A stretch of 64,000 nt of DNA from Tetmemena sp. SeJ-2015. Its lineage: Eukaryota; Ciliophora; Spirotrichea; Sporadotrichida; Oxytrichidae. Made by a program: the position numbers and the translations under genes. Below, one piece after another: positions 25,840 to 37,492 of this stretch. Location: NCBI GenBank assembly GCA_027382625.1, contig JAJKFJ010022837.1, forward strand, positions 1-64,000, read 5' to 3'. Every line of letters starts with the position of its first letter. Position 1 is the stretch's first letter. The notes under the pieces were generated by a model. It saw nothing but the letters and a program-made list of their open reading frames with translations, was not told the origin of the DNA and searched no databases.

Positions 25840-28800
25840 TCACTTCTAAAAAATATCCTTTAGAATTAATTTTATCTTGAAAAAGCTGTGAGAAAGAACC
25901 TAATCAATAGTCAGCCTTTGACTAGGATCCACCTGGAGCATCAATTTGAGTAGTTCTAAAGCACTATTCAGTGCACCATTCATTTGCTTTTCAGAAGGCA
26001 ATATATTTAGGGGAATTTCATATGCGCCTTCAATTATAGATTAGTGCAATTTAAAAGAAAAATCTTTAAATATTTCTGGAGTAAATTTGGCTGCGTTTTT
26101 ATGGGGGAATGGATGAGAGTTGAAAAGCATATAGAAGAAGATGCAACCAAGAGACCACACGTCCACTTGTTACGTATATTGTGCTCTCTTGAGCATTTCT
26201 GGCGCACTCCATTCAGGGAGTCCAGTGCAAGTTCTCATAGTCTATTTTGCGAACTCTTGTAAGGCCTCTTCGCCATTATCTTGACCTTATAATTATTTTG
26301 CTACGTTGAAATCAATAATCTTGACCTGATAAAATTCGTGATCTTATGTTGAAGGTGTGGCCAAATTTATTTGCTCGTTAGTTTAAGAATATCTTGGTGT
26401 GCTGGCGAGGGAGGCTATCATTATATTATCAGGCTTAAGGTCTCTATGACATATGCCTTTGGTATGAATTTATTGGACACCTAGGACTATTTCTCTGAAG
26501 ATTTATCTCACCTTAACCAAATCCTAATCCTACTCACAATAACAATAAAAGTATACTTCTCATGATATACACTTTATGGCTTACTCTATGAGCGAAGATG
26601 AATTCTGAATATTGCTGACGAAATCTTGAAGAGAAACTCCTCTAATTGAAATATCGAGAAAAAAGTTTATGATATGAATTTAAAGGAATCTGAATGTATT
26701 CCATAACTGTGTAGGTCGTGTTTCTTGCTGACTCCTCGAAAAAGTCAAGGACCTGAACAACTCTAGAGCAGTCTTTGAGCCTATTTAATATAGCGTACTC
26801 ATGGTGAGCAGCCACTATTTTCTCTGGGTCGTCGCTTCTGAACTTCTTTACAGCTACTATTTTCCCCTCTTCATCTGCCTATTCCTCGCATCTGAGTTTA
26901 CATTCTTTAATTACAAATGAGTGACTGAGAGAAGAATTTAGATTTGAGAGAGGCGTAGGAATTCTAGGGTTTAGGAGTAGCTAGTTTGTTTTCTTAACAT
27001 TTAAGCACTGAAGCGCACAGTCCCTAAATAAAAATTAGATCCAGTTTTACTATCAAATAAGTAGTTTAAAAATGATATTCATTTAAAATACTTAATTAGA
27101 ATATAAGTGATATAAAAAGGGCATAAACGATGGAGTGTAAGCTAGGTAAAATCAAACCAATGTATTTCTTATAAAAATATTTTATCTCCACAGCCACCCC
27201 TCTTATAAATTCTGATTTCGAAAAGTCATCAATAAAAATCTAAAATGAATTTAAGTTTAAGTGCAAAACAGGAATAAAGTATATAAATTATAATAATCCA
27301 AAATCTGGATAAAAAGCCTGATTTTTGTGCCACTAAAAACTAGAGAATATTGAAAGATGGCTGATAGGGAATATAATATTAAATGGCGGGCTCAGCTTTG
27401 CATTAGTATATATAGAAATTTGAATATTCTCTTACCTCTCCTAAAATACCCAGCTCGGTATATTGCAAATGGAAGGGCGAGATGTATAAACTCTCTTGTC
27501 GCAAGAACTCTTCTTAATTTTCCTCAGTTAATTTCACCACTGATCCGCCTAGAAATAAAAATTTCATTCTTCTTAGTTCAATTTTTATGATTAGAGACTT
27601 GCAATAGGGGTGTCTCAATTCAAGCTCCTCTGTGTCAGTATTATGTGTTGGTAAGCCAAGCGAGGATTTCATTGGTGACTCTCCCATATTGATTTTTTAA
27701 ATGGTCCAACCCTCTAAAAATAATCATCAGAATCAATGAATGCGAAGTCAAAAATATCTACTTACTCTTTAAACGATTCCTAAACGCTTCCTTTTTGCTG
27801 TTAGAGGTGTCTCCTTTTGCTGGACTTTCTGAAATACTTAACTAAAAAGATAAAGTATTAAATACTGAGAGATTTCTAGTGATGACTTGTTTGGTGGTTG
27901 TGTGTCTGTGTCTTGAAGGTTGAGGCTCTGTTCAGACACCTTATTTGAATTCCAGTTGTTTCAAGTTATATATTTTCTTGATTCAAATCTTCCTTGTTTA
28001 ACTTTAAGTCTATGCAAATAAATGAATGCAGTAATAAAAAATGAGAGTAGTCGATATGAGGTGGTACACTGAATTAAATTTTATTTTCAAATCGGCTAGG
28101 TTGGCCAACTGTGGTCTAATATTCCGCGTCTCTCCACTCTCCCTTCGACTCTATCTGTAATTGATCCTCCTTATTCTCTAACTTGCTTCCTATAATACTT
28201 TCTTAAGCTTGACTAGGGGTGAGATTCTCTAAGTGCAGCTTGCACTAGCCACTAGACAGAGAATCAATCTTGGGAAGTGGACTCATGTACTGCTGCTGCT
28301 GACTCTTAGTATTACTCTAATTGAATTAGGACAGTTCTTAATCGGATGGAACTTCTTAATTTAAATCCATCGATTACTGCTCAGTAATCATTCGTTAATT
28401 GAAAAATTCACCTTCTAAATTTTCCTCAATACATTTAATTGCCAATATTAGGCTACTTTAACTTTTGAGAGTAGTTTGCATATTGAAATCAGAGATGAAG
28501 GGATGAACTTCTGAGCTGTTTTCTAGACACCTTTTCTAAAATTGAGTGAAGTTCTCCTCTTGACTGTGGGGAGACGAAGAGGACTTTTATGAATCGTCGG
28601 TCTCTCTGACCTCGCTCAGCTTTAATTTTCCCAGGTCTAAATGCTTCGGCGCGTTAATGAAAATAATATATCTGAAAATTTTAATGGAATTAGTGAAATG
28701 AAAAATTTGGAGGAAGTGATGCATCCTTCTTCTAATGAGCAAGTACTTTCGCTTTTCATATAGAGGGAAGTTGCCGAGTTCGAATAATCCGTAGATATGT

Positions 28801-29040
28801 TTTGGATGTCTGAGGCAGAAGAACTCAAATGAAAAAATATCTTAAGTGAAATTAAAGCAGAAGAGATCTCATTTGGTGACACTTCAAACTCCTTAAATTC
28901 GAGAGTTTCTCCCTTGACTCTGGGAATTTAGTGCTCTTTTGCACTTTATTGAATCTACTTGCTCTCTGTTGATCCATCTTTAAATTAAATTTAACCTTTA
29001 AAAAATGTTTCCACTTTTTAATCTTCTCTTTTACTAGCAT
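25840..29040 (-). CDS. Serine/threonine protein kinase with long N-terminal extension
   Basis: The catalytic domain lies between about 27450 and 25840. It has QYTELGILGE (start of beta1), KIVAVKKFR (ATP-binding Lys), HHEYAILNRL (alphaC Glu), VMEYIRGVSLQDF (hinge), KGICHRDLKPDNIMIA (catalytic loop), IIDFNVAKQL (DFN in place of DFG), GLPEWSAPEML (APE) and QVDVWSLGCIFFYMLF. The stop is TGA 25840-25842. Minus-strand frames upstream to about 29040 (acidic, Ser/Gln-rich, for example LSQFNQSNTKSQQQQYMS) probably form the N-terminus, but joins between 27000 and 29040 are unresolved, so the start is uncertain and a separate gene there is possible. DFN instead of DFG still keeps the metal-binding Asp, so activity is likely. 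Confidence 0.75.
26531..26581. other. IES, pointer TACTC
   Basis: 51 bp, TACTC repeated at 26582-26586; in-frame length with TGA. Excision joins SSSLIEQ to DQDLVKVRQIFREIV in the kinase domain. Confidence 0.9.
26644..26692. other. IES, pointer AAT
   Basis: 49 bp, AAT repeated at 26693-26695; excision restores the hinge TVMEYIRGVSLQDF. Confidence 0.75.
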
Positions 29041-29595
29041 CTAAATGTGGCTATTAAACTATTTATACTCTATAAGACTATCTTAAAATTTAAGATTAAT
29101 TGTTTAAGGACCTTTTGCGAATGTCCTAGTTTGGATTCTAAGTTGCTATGTTGGCGTTCTATTGAGCATCATCTTTAGCTTTTGCGTGAATAGTTTGAAC
29201 AATTATAATAAAGAGTGTACTTCGCTTTCTTTCTAAATATTTCCAATAAATAATCGTAGTTGCAAATTTAATTTAAGCTTCTAAATCTGTTAATGATAAT
29301 CATTGAAACTAGCTGCGAAACAAAGAATTGAATCACTATCATATTACTACTATAATTATTTAGGGTGATCACATAACCATATTATATATAAGAAGTTCTC
29401 TCTAGAATTGCAGGCTAGACTGCTTTAAATTTTATTTTTATTTCAGCTTGCTTAATCATTCCTCTCAAACTCAAATTAAATGAGGGTATTATTGATTAGG
29501 ATTGAATAAAAAAGAAAGCAGATCCTAAAATATAAGCAGTGACACAGCCAAATCATATATAATTAATTTTAGATAAGGTTATAGAAATCCCAAAA
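29041..29595. other. Spacer without a recognised gene
   Basis: AT-rich intergenic DNA between the kinase N-terminus and the secreted-protein gene; no coding or RNA signal seen. Confidence 0.5.
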
Positions 29596-30404
29596 ATGAT
29601 GAAGATTTCAGCTGTGGCTGCTGCCCTTCTTTTTTCCTCAGCAAACGGATCTGCCTGCTGGCAAGATGCCTATGGACGTGGAGCTGGAAATGTTATCACC
29701 TCATGCCCAGAGGGATAGGAGAAGAACGGGCTTCTCTGCTACCCCAACTGCAAAGAAGGCTTCTACGGTGTGGGACCTGTCTGCTGGCAATCATGCCCTT
29801 CTGAGTTCACTGACACTGGAGCACATTGCCTCAAACCCTCAGGCCTATGGAAGAGGAGTTGGCTACGCTATCTGGAACGAAAGCAAGTGTAATAATGAGA
29901 ACTCTCAGGGTTGCGAGAAATGGGGAGCCTATCTGGTATCCCAAATGCAGAGAGGGCTTCCACTACTTTGGCTGCTGTGTCTGCTCTCCAGATTGCCCTT
30001 CTGGAACTATTGATATTGGAGTGTCTTGCCAGAAGGACTCTTACGGCAGAGGAGCTGGATACGTTCTCGGCTGTGCCCCAGGACTCGAGGAGTCTGGTGC
30101 TCTCTGCTATCCTCCATGCAAAAGCGGTTACGAGGGTAACGGCCCCGTTTGCTGGGAGAAGTGCCCCGCAGGTAAGCATAACTGCGGAGCTCTCTGCACC
30201 GACAGCCAAGATCAGTGCACTGATAACCTTAAGGCTATGGTTGGCAACGTTTTTACCCTCGCTGAGGTAACTGCAAAGGCAGCTCTTGGACAAAAGATCG
30301 ATATTCTTGAGATTCTCAAGGATACTGGCAACGTTGCAGTTGACTTCGCTGATGCCGTCTGCGACCCTCCTGCCGTCATTGAAATCACCTCTTTCTCCCA
30401 GTGA
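29596..30404 (+). CDS. Cys-rich secreted protein with repeated GRG/CW modules
   Basis: Starts MMKISAVAAALLFSSANGSA, a clear signal peptide, followed by three to four Cys-rich modules of the type YGRGAG...CPEG...CYPNCKEGFYGVGPVCW...CP, ending in a non-repetitive tail VDFADAVCDPPAVIEITSFS. This module family is common in secreted or surface proteins of ciliates and other protists; its function is unknown. The gene is IES- and intron-free and visibly richer in G+C than its surroundings. Two +1 frame breaks are needed: an extra C in the CCC at 29836-29838 and an extra C at about 29933; beyond each the repeat pattern resumes in another frame. They may be assembly errors or a damaged copy. Confidence 0.8.
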
Positions 30405-30565
30405 AAGCTAAATTTGACTTTTCAAGTGTCTTAACTTGTTTGAAATCCTTAAGTAGCCTAAATAAGCTTATCTAATAGAAATTTTCCCAAAAATTAGCAT
30501 TCGTCATTAATTGCTTCAATTTGACCAAAGCCCAGATGATAATAAATTAAATCGACTGACTCCCT

Positions 30566-33500
30566 ATGAGTGATTAATTGAATAATGGCTCTTCGGTACC
30601 GGGCTCAGAAAGATCCTCTTTAAAGAATAAAAAAAAGCAAAAACATGCGCAACGGTCCACTCTTAAACAGCGCTGCCTGAGCACTTGCAAGTGTTTTCAG
30701 AGAAACAATGATAGCATATAAGATCCGAAAGCACATCCCTTGAGATAGGTTATCTTAAACACTTCCATACTGCCACACCATCCCCATGAAAATCATCATT
30801 TTATCAATAATAGAATCAGTACCACAAAGTATAGCTAGTAAGTGGAGAGACACGTCATTTAACAAAAGATAATTTTCACGGATGCTTAATATATTCATTC
30901 CTCACCCTTAACATTTATTTAGTCTATCATTCGTTCCAAAGAGCTTAATGGTATAATTCAAAAGAGTGAGTAACATATACTTTCTGATTACGATGGTTCT
31001 TTGCCTTATTCCGAATTTCTCACCTCTTCCAGCTTACACCGCCATCATTCCACTAGCATTCGTACTATTCATGAGCATGATGAGAGAAGCATATGAGGAT
31101 TATGTAAGTTTATTTTGACTTTCCCTCCCTCTTTTTTAAGCACTTAATCTCAAGACTTTACTTTTCGAGATTGAATCCTTGAGAATAAAGAAATTTAGAT
31201 TAGTTCTTATAATGACTCTCTCTCAAATATAATGGCAGTCTTTCTAGAATTCTTATAATCACTTTATTTAAATAAGTTTAAGTCTTGCGGGACTAAATTA
31301 AAATTTAGAAAAGAAGAAAGAATGACAGGATCACAAACTATAAGAAGTGCCTCGTTCTGACTAAATAAAGCGACCATCATGGCCTTGGAATAATTTAGAG
31401 AGGTACAGGGATAAATAAGATACAAAAAGAATTTGAGCATCACAAGACATAGGTCCTGAGTTAGATGCCTTCTGAAGATATAATTAAATTGAAGATAAAT
31501 TTTACGAAATATATAGATGACGATGCATGTCCACACAAAGAACACTTTGAAGAAAAGCTCTGGTGTGAGCTGAATAATTATATAGCTTTATTTTTGTAAA
31601 ACTGAAATGCGGAGATGTAATTCTGATAGAGGATGGACAGTATTTACCTGCTGATTGTGTGATCCTAATGTCCTCAGCATAGAACGGTGAGTGCTTTGTC
31701 TAAACTTCTTCTCTTGATGGCGAAAGAGCACTCAAGCACAAATAATGCCTTGTTCCAGTCACCACTGCCCTCAATAATCATGGACTTCTAAACTTTCACT
31801 GCAATATTCACAGTGAAATACCCACAAAAAACCTCTACGAATTTAATGCATTCATGGAAAGCGAGTAATTACCAGAGAAGGGAACTATTACTCTTAGTTA
31901 AGGATCCAAAAAGAGAACTCTTACTCTTGATAGCAAGCAGCTTGCATTGAGAGGATCAAACCTCGCGAATACAAGTTGGATTATAGGAGTTATTGTATAC
32001 ACTGGCAAAGAGACAAAGCTTATGTTGAACTAAGGAAACTCCCGATTTAAGCAGAGTAAAATCGAGAGAGTAGTGAATATGATTTGCATCTACTTAATTA
32101 TCATCCAAAGCGTTCTTTGCATCATAATGAGCATTTACTCTGGCATTTACACAGGAAATTATGCTGAAGAAGATAGAGGTATGATTAAGGCTAACTACAT
32201 TTTCTACTCCGAGATTTCTCAATCTGGATCTTCTTCTTCATCCGACAACAATCCCACTATAGCAGGTTTATATTTTATAGGTATTAAAACCTATGGGCAG
32301 TATTACATCTTATTAAATACTCTGATCCCTATCAGTTTGGTGGTATCTCTTGAATTTGTGAAGCTCATTTAGACTCCTTTCATTTAGCACGACTTGAATA
32401 TGTACGATTAAGAGTCAATGAAGCAAGCATAGCCAAACTCTATGACTCTTCATGAAGAGCTGGCTTCTATTAAGTACATCTTTGCTGATAAAACCGGAAC
32501 TCTTACAGCTAATGTTATGCAATTCAAAGCTTGCACTGTTGGGTCAGTTTGCTATGACGAAGATTATAAGGAAGATGACTATGAGTACATAGTTGATCCC
32601 TTGAGTTCAACCTAGTCTCGCAAGAACAGTTTCATAGAAGAAAATGAAGAAGAGCTAAATCAGCAGAAAAATATTATAAGGCAAGAGAGCAGAATTCTTA
32701 TACCTTAGATCCAAATTATAGACTCTGAATTATTATATAGTAGGCTATACTTTTAACCATTACTTTTGCTAAAATTTGAGAAAGGAGATGGAGCGGAAAA
32801 GGCAGAGGAGTACGAAAGCTATAAGAAATTAAAAGGCTTTCCTTTCAATAAAGGCGAAGGCGCTCCTATATAAACGAATAATAATGAAGGCATTGCGAAA
32901 ATAGTATGGAACTTCAAATAGTCAACAGATATAATCAAAAATCTTTTGGAAACGAAAAAGAATTTCCTAAACGATGAGATAAATCTTGGAAAATCTAGTA
33001 TCGATAAAGAACCGTTAATCCTACAGAAGCAAAATGAGTACCTGCATTACTTATTTAAGCTTTCTTAATTACAACTATACTTCTGGTTGACTGTTGTGCT
33101 TTGCCATGATGTGATCACAACAAAAAGGCATGATTCACATGAAACTGTTTACCAAGGCACTTCCCCGGATGAGATAACGCTTTTAGATGCAGCTAAAGAA
33201 GTCGGTTACATTTTTAAGGATAGAACCTCAGACTCTCTCAAGATAGAAATCTATGGAAAAGAGAAAAATTTTAAGCTTCTTCAGAAAGTTGAGTTTACCT
33301 CAGAACGAAAGAAAATGACTATCATTGTTTAGGATGAGTAAACAGGCTATATACTAGTATTATGCAAGGGAGCAGATTTAGCCATATTTGATAAGCTCTC
33401 AGTTAGGATCGAGCAGCCATTCTTGGAAGCAACAAAAGAAGATCTAATTAAATTTTCAACCAAAGGATTTAGAACCCTCTGTTTTGCCATGAGAGTACTC

Positions 33501-36500
33501 GAGGAAACATTCTATTAAGAATGGGCCAACGCTTATGAAAATTCGAAGTTGGAGCTAATTAAATTTGGTCCTCTCGGAAGCAAGCTAAAAGGTATCGAGT
33601 CAAACAACTAAAATAGTCAGCAAAGGTTATTAGAAGAAATTGAGAATGAGCTCTTCCTACTAGGTGCAACTGCTTTGGAAGACAAACTCTAAGAAGGAGT
33701 GCCTGAAACGATTGAGGACTTTAATAATGCAGGAATTAAAGTTTGGATGCTTACTGGAGATAAACTTGAAACGGCTGAAAATATCGGCTTCTCTAGCAAG
33801 ATGTTTAACGAGAAGATGTATATCTTTAAATTACAAACCAAAAGCAAAAGTGACACGCGAACACGACTTAGCTTAATTGAATAAAAAATAAGTGAGATTG
33901 AAAAGGTTCACCAAACACCGATTATTTTTTAACAAGGTGTTTTTAAGATAGATTATTGGAACCTAGTTCCTTCTAAATCCAAATCCTGGAAAAGACTCTA
34001 ATTAACTTCTCTCTGTAAAGGAGATGCTATCGCAAAGTCATTCAGATTAATCAGAAGCTAGAAATATAATTAGAGCTTTAGAAGATTTCAAACATGAAAG
34101 TAAGGCTTCTGAGTATACTCTGAATGACTCTTGGGCACGAAGACCTGCTCTGAGAAGAAAACTGAGGAAGAGATTAGAGGAAATAGTGCCTGATAAGAAG
34201 GCTATCGTTCATAAGTTGATAATGGAGAATCAATTATTTTATAGAGCAGACCATGATTTTTATATTAATGATCCTATGAAATACATTCCAAACAGTTTTG
34301 ACATGGAGTCTCGCTAATATATAGTACGCTCATCAAACATTTATAGGTCTGCTGCTTCATCAACTACAGCTTCCACGAAAAGAGGAAGCTTTTCGAATCA
34401 TTTTTCATTGGGCTCAACTCATGAATATATAGATAATGAAGATACATTTGGAATCTTAATTGAAGGGCACACTCTTTAGCACTTAATTGATTCAAAGACT
34501 ATGAGAAAGAAGTTCCTTAAAATTTTGTCAAAATGCCAAGCAGTTATAGTTTGCAGAGCATCTCCAAGCCAAAAAGGATTGGTAGTTTCCATGATTAAGC
34601 ATAATGAACCTGATGTTGTTACATTGGCAATTGGAGATGGAGCTAACGATGTGAATATGATTCAAAGAGCTCATATTGGTATCGGAATATTTGGTAAAGA
34701 AGGATATTAAGCTGCTGGAAACTCTGATTATGCAATAGGCTAATTTAGATTTTTAAGAAGACTTCTATTTGTTCATGGAAGATGGAGTGGTATAAGACTT
34801 AGCACTTTTATGCTTTTCTTCTTCTAAAAGAATATCGTGATCACTCTTTTAAAATAGAATGATTAAACTTTCTCTTCCTCAATTTTGGTTCGGTTGGTAT
34901 AGCGGTTTCTCTGGATAGACTTTCTATGATGACATGTATATTACTTGCTACAATACTTTCGTAACTGCTATAGCTATATGCACGATGGCTGTTTGGGATC
35001 AGGATTTGAATCCAGATCATCCTGACCATAAGGATCTAGTAGAATTATTTTTCCCTTTCCTCTATTCAGAGACTCAAGAGCATGACCTATTTACTAAGAA
35101 GAAGTTCTTTGCTTGGGCTATAATTAGTACCGCTTAATCTATAATAATGTTCGCAATCCCAGTTGTGACTTACTCTTATTTGATGTTAGAAAATGGGTAG
35201 GAGCAAGATATGTGGGCTATGAGTACTTGTGCATATTTTGGAATCGTTCTTTTGCATTATGGACTAATCTTTGCCTTCACTGCTAACTGGACTATTTGGC
35301 TTCCTTTTATGTATGGAATGTATTTAGTTAAGTATTTATTTCTTTAAAATTTACGAATGTCTTTCTTATTCTTCATTCCATTCACTGTCTGTGCTTATGA
35401 TTCTTTTCCAAACACATTCATGACCGGAAGACTTGGAGAGATTGTCTTCAGCAATGGTTACTTTTGGTTAATGCTCCTGTGCATGATAAAACAGATCTCA
35501 TTTTTATGCATCGAAATTTATCTTTGCTCATAGTTTAGCGATTAGTCTGGCCCCTGTTTTATTTTATTACAAGGCTCAGACTTTACTCTTTCCTAAGCTG
35601 AAGGATCTTATTCTACAAAATCTGCTGAATAAAACTCAACTTCTCAGAGACTTGAATCCGGAACTAGCAAAGCAAGCTCATGAGCTTTTCAAATAGAAGC
35701 AGCACGCTTAACTCTAAAAATGGAATGAAGAATACAACAATTTCAATCCTGCACCAAATTAAAAATTTTGGCAGTCAATAGAATATCGATTGAGTTTATT
35801 AGATGTAATGACTATTGAATGGAGTAGGCAAATCATATGATGCTTTGCTTGCGAAAGACCTATAAATGAAGAGCGTACCTCCTCATGAATCAATAGCAGT
35901 GCAAAAGCTCATTTAACAAATCTAAAGTCAAAGTGGTCACAAATTTATTATCTTCACAATCCTAGCTAGAGTAAGATTTTTCAAGAGAACTATGGAGGAG
36001 GAATAGGGGGAAGTATCGGCTATGGAGAATACTCTCCAAAGGATAGTCTATTCATCTCAAATGACTTCCATTAGAATCACAGCGGAGGGGATATAGATGA
36101 ACATAAGAAAGGAGACAGTCTTTTAGTTCAATAGAATTTCACATCTGCGCCATTAGATCCGAAGAGTAAAAGAGCGAAGGTTGATAACTCCAACTCGAAA
36201 AGAAAATTCAAAGAGATTAAAGAATTGACTCCTTAAAGAAGCAATAAGCTAAGAAATTTAAGCCTGGATTTGTTTTTACTTTAAGATAAGAAAGGGAAGA
36301 TCGAGTTTCAAACTACTGGCAAGGAGTAAAGACCAAGACATGAGTGAACAGAATGAGTCATCCAACAAGAAAAATATTCGCCATCGCAATTAGATTAGCT
36401 TTTCTTATCAGAGATAGAATGAGCCCAGTTAAATGAACTAACCTCATTTATAACTAGACTTTGCTCCTCAATCCCCAGTAAAGAGACAAGATCAGTACTC

Positions 36501-37101
36501 TTCACAAATGAATTAGTGGATGGAGGTAAATATTGATACATAGAGAATTCAGCAAGATAGACTAAGCAATGATGCTTAGAATAACTCGGATAAAGAAAGG
36601 AACTCACTGTTGTAGTAAGATAACTCAGGCTCAAAGCTCAATCAGCATATTCTTACAAATAATTTTGATGAATTAGATAAGGATAATAAAAGGTTTACTT
36701 CAAGTAGATTATAAGTCATATTTTTAGATTTGAGAAAGAAAGAATGAGCAGAATAGAGCTGAGCCGATTAAAGATAGACATGGAGTGGGATAAAAACTAG
36801 GCTTAGGATTTAAATCTTGAAGGTATCGAGGGCTCAGATAACTTAGGCGACATTTCTGCATACTCAAGAGATTCTCAATAAAAGAACAATCATCTGAGTA
36901 AATAAATGCAAAATATCGAGAGCATAGTTTAGCAAGATAAAAGATTTGACACTATTTATATAAATCTCTTTATTTATTCAAGCGATGCCAATTAGCAGCG
37001 GCAGAGCTAATCCTTCAAAGTAGATGCTTTGAATACAAAATATGATACCAAACTAATATGATGACCATAAATCTCAACACTTGAACATATACTTAAGCTG
37101 A
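30566..37101 (+). CDS. P4-type ATPase (phospholipid flippase) with long C-terminal tail
   Basis: Membrane pump moving phospholipids between leaflets. From ATG 30566 ([13 protein letters not shown]), exon 1 reaches [10 protein letters not shown]; then come [19 protein letters not shown] and REAYEDY (TM1-2 region), [17 protein letters not shown] (actuator), [15 protein letters not shown] (phosphorylated Asp), [57 protein letters not shown] and [20 protein letters not shown]. The final TM cluster runs from about 34740 to 35540. After an IES at 35831-35887 that hides two TGAs, a polar tail of over 300 residues follows, itself cut by at least four tiny IESs, ending at TGA 37099-37101. Two long introns lie near the start. 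One missing base near 31590 is suspected. Confidence 0.92.
30838..30922 (+). other. GT-AG intron
   Basis: 85 nt, GTAAGT...TTATTTAG; removal joins TTKYSY to [12 protein letters not shown]. Confidence 0.8.
31104..31308 (+). other. GT-AG intron
   Basis: 205 nt, GTAAGT...AATTTAG; removal joins REAYEDY to [10 protein letters not shown], as in other P4-ATPases. It is the longest intron I resolved and may hide an IES. Confidence 0.75.
34038..34050. other. Tiny candidate IES, pointer TCA
   Basis: 13 bp, TCA repeated at 34051-34053; excision joins DAIAKS to [17 protein letters not shown] and restores the frame to the downstream P domain. Confidence 0.6.
34844..34871. other. IES, pointer CTCTT
   Basis: 28 bp, CTCTT repeated at 34872-34876; excision joins KNIVITL to [14 protein letters not shown], a conserved membrane segment of P4-ATPases. 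Confidence 0.92.
35831..35887. other. IES with two in-frame TGAs, pointer AATCA
   Basis: 57 bp (19 codons), AATCA repeated at 35888-35892. Retention would end the protein after the last membrane segments; excision joins EWSRQI to [16 protein letters not shown]. Confidence 0.85.
36340..36352. other. Tiny IES, pointer ATGAGT
   Basis: 13 bp, ATGAGT repeated at 36353-36358; excision joins GKEQRPRHE to [14 protein letters not shown]. Confidence 0.8.
36705..36724. other. Short IES, pointer TAGATT
   Basis: 20 bp, TAGATT repeated at 36725-36730; excision joins RFTSSRF to [15 protein letters not shown]. Confidence 0.85.
37041..37056. other. Short IES, pointer TATGAT
   Basis: 16 bp, TATGAT repeated at 37057-37062; excision joins VDALNTKYD to [12 protein letters not shown] before the TGA. 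Confidence 0.8.
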
Positions 37102-37492
37102 TTATTGGTAAGACTCATTATATACTACCTCTATTTTCAAAATTCATTAAAGAGCTGAAGTTATTAAATTTGTAAATTCCAATCAGTTTATTCAAAGACT
37201 AAATATTGAAGTTAAATATAATCAGAATTCGTAAAATGAATGCATGATTTTTGTTTTTGATATATGATGGGATGATTTACTATTACTTTCTATCGTTTTA
37301 GTTTTCTATTAATGGTTAATATAGATTTAGTGAGAGTCTTAATTATTAAATTTGCTAGGAAGACTGATAAGATCTAACAACAATGAAAGCTTAATAATAA
37401 CTTGAACTCAGCCCTAATTTATATATGACAAAGAATATTATAGTAAGTTTTTTACTAATAGGCTGGTTATTTTGAACAGACCTTCTTTACTG
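37102..37492. other. Spacer, possibly holding upstream part of next gene
   Basis: AT-rich. A short frame near 37383 (MKAQQQLELSPNLY) could be a 5' coding segment of the following gene, but I could not join it. Confidence 0.35.

Noticed and set aside
29868..30293. Minus-strand 141-codon open frame
   Set aside because: Antisense to the Cys-rich secreted protein, whose signal peptide and Cys pattern identify the real strand.
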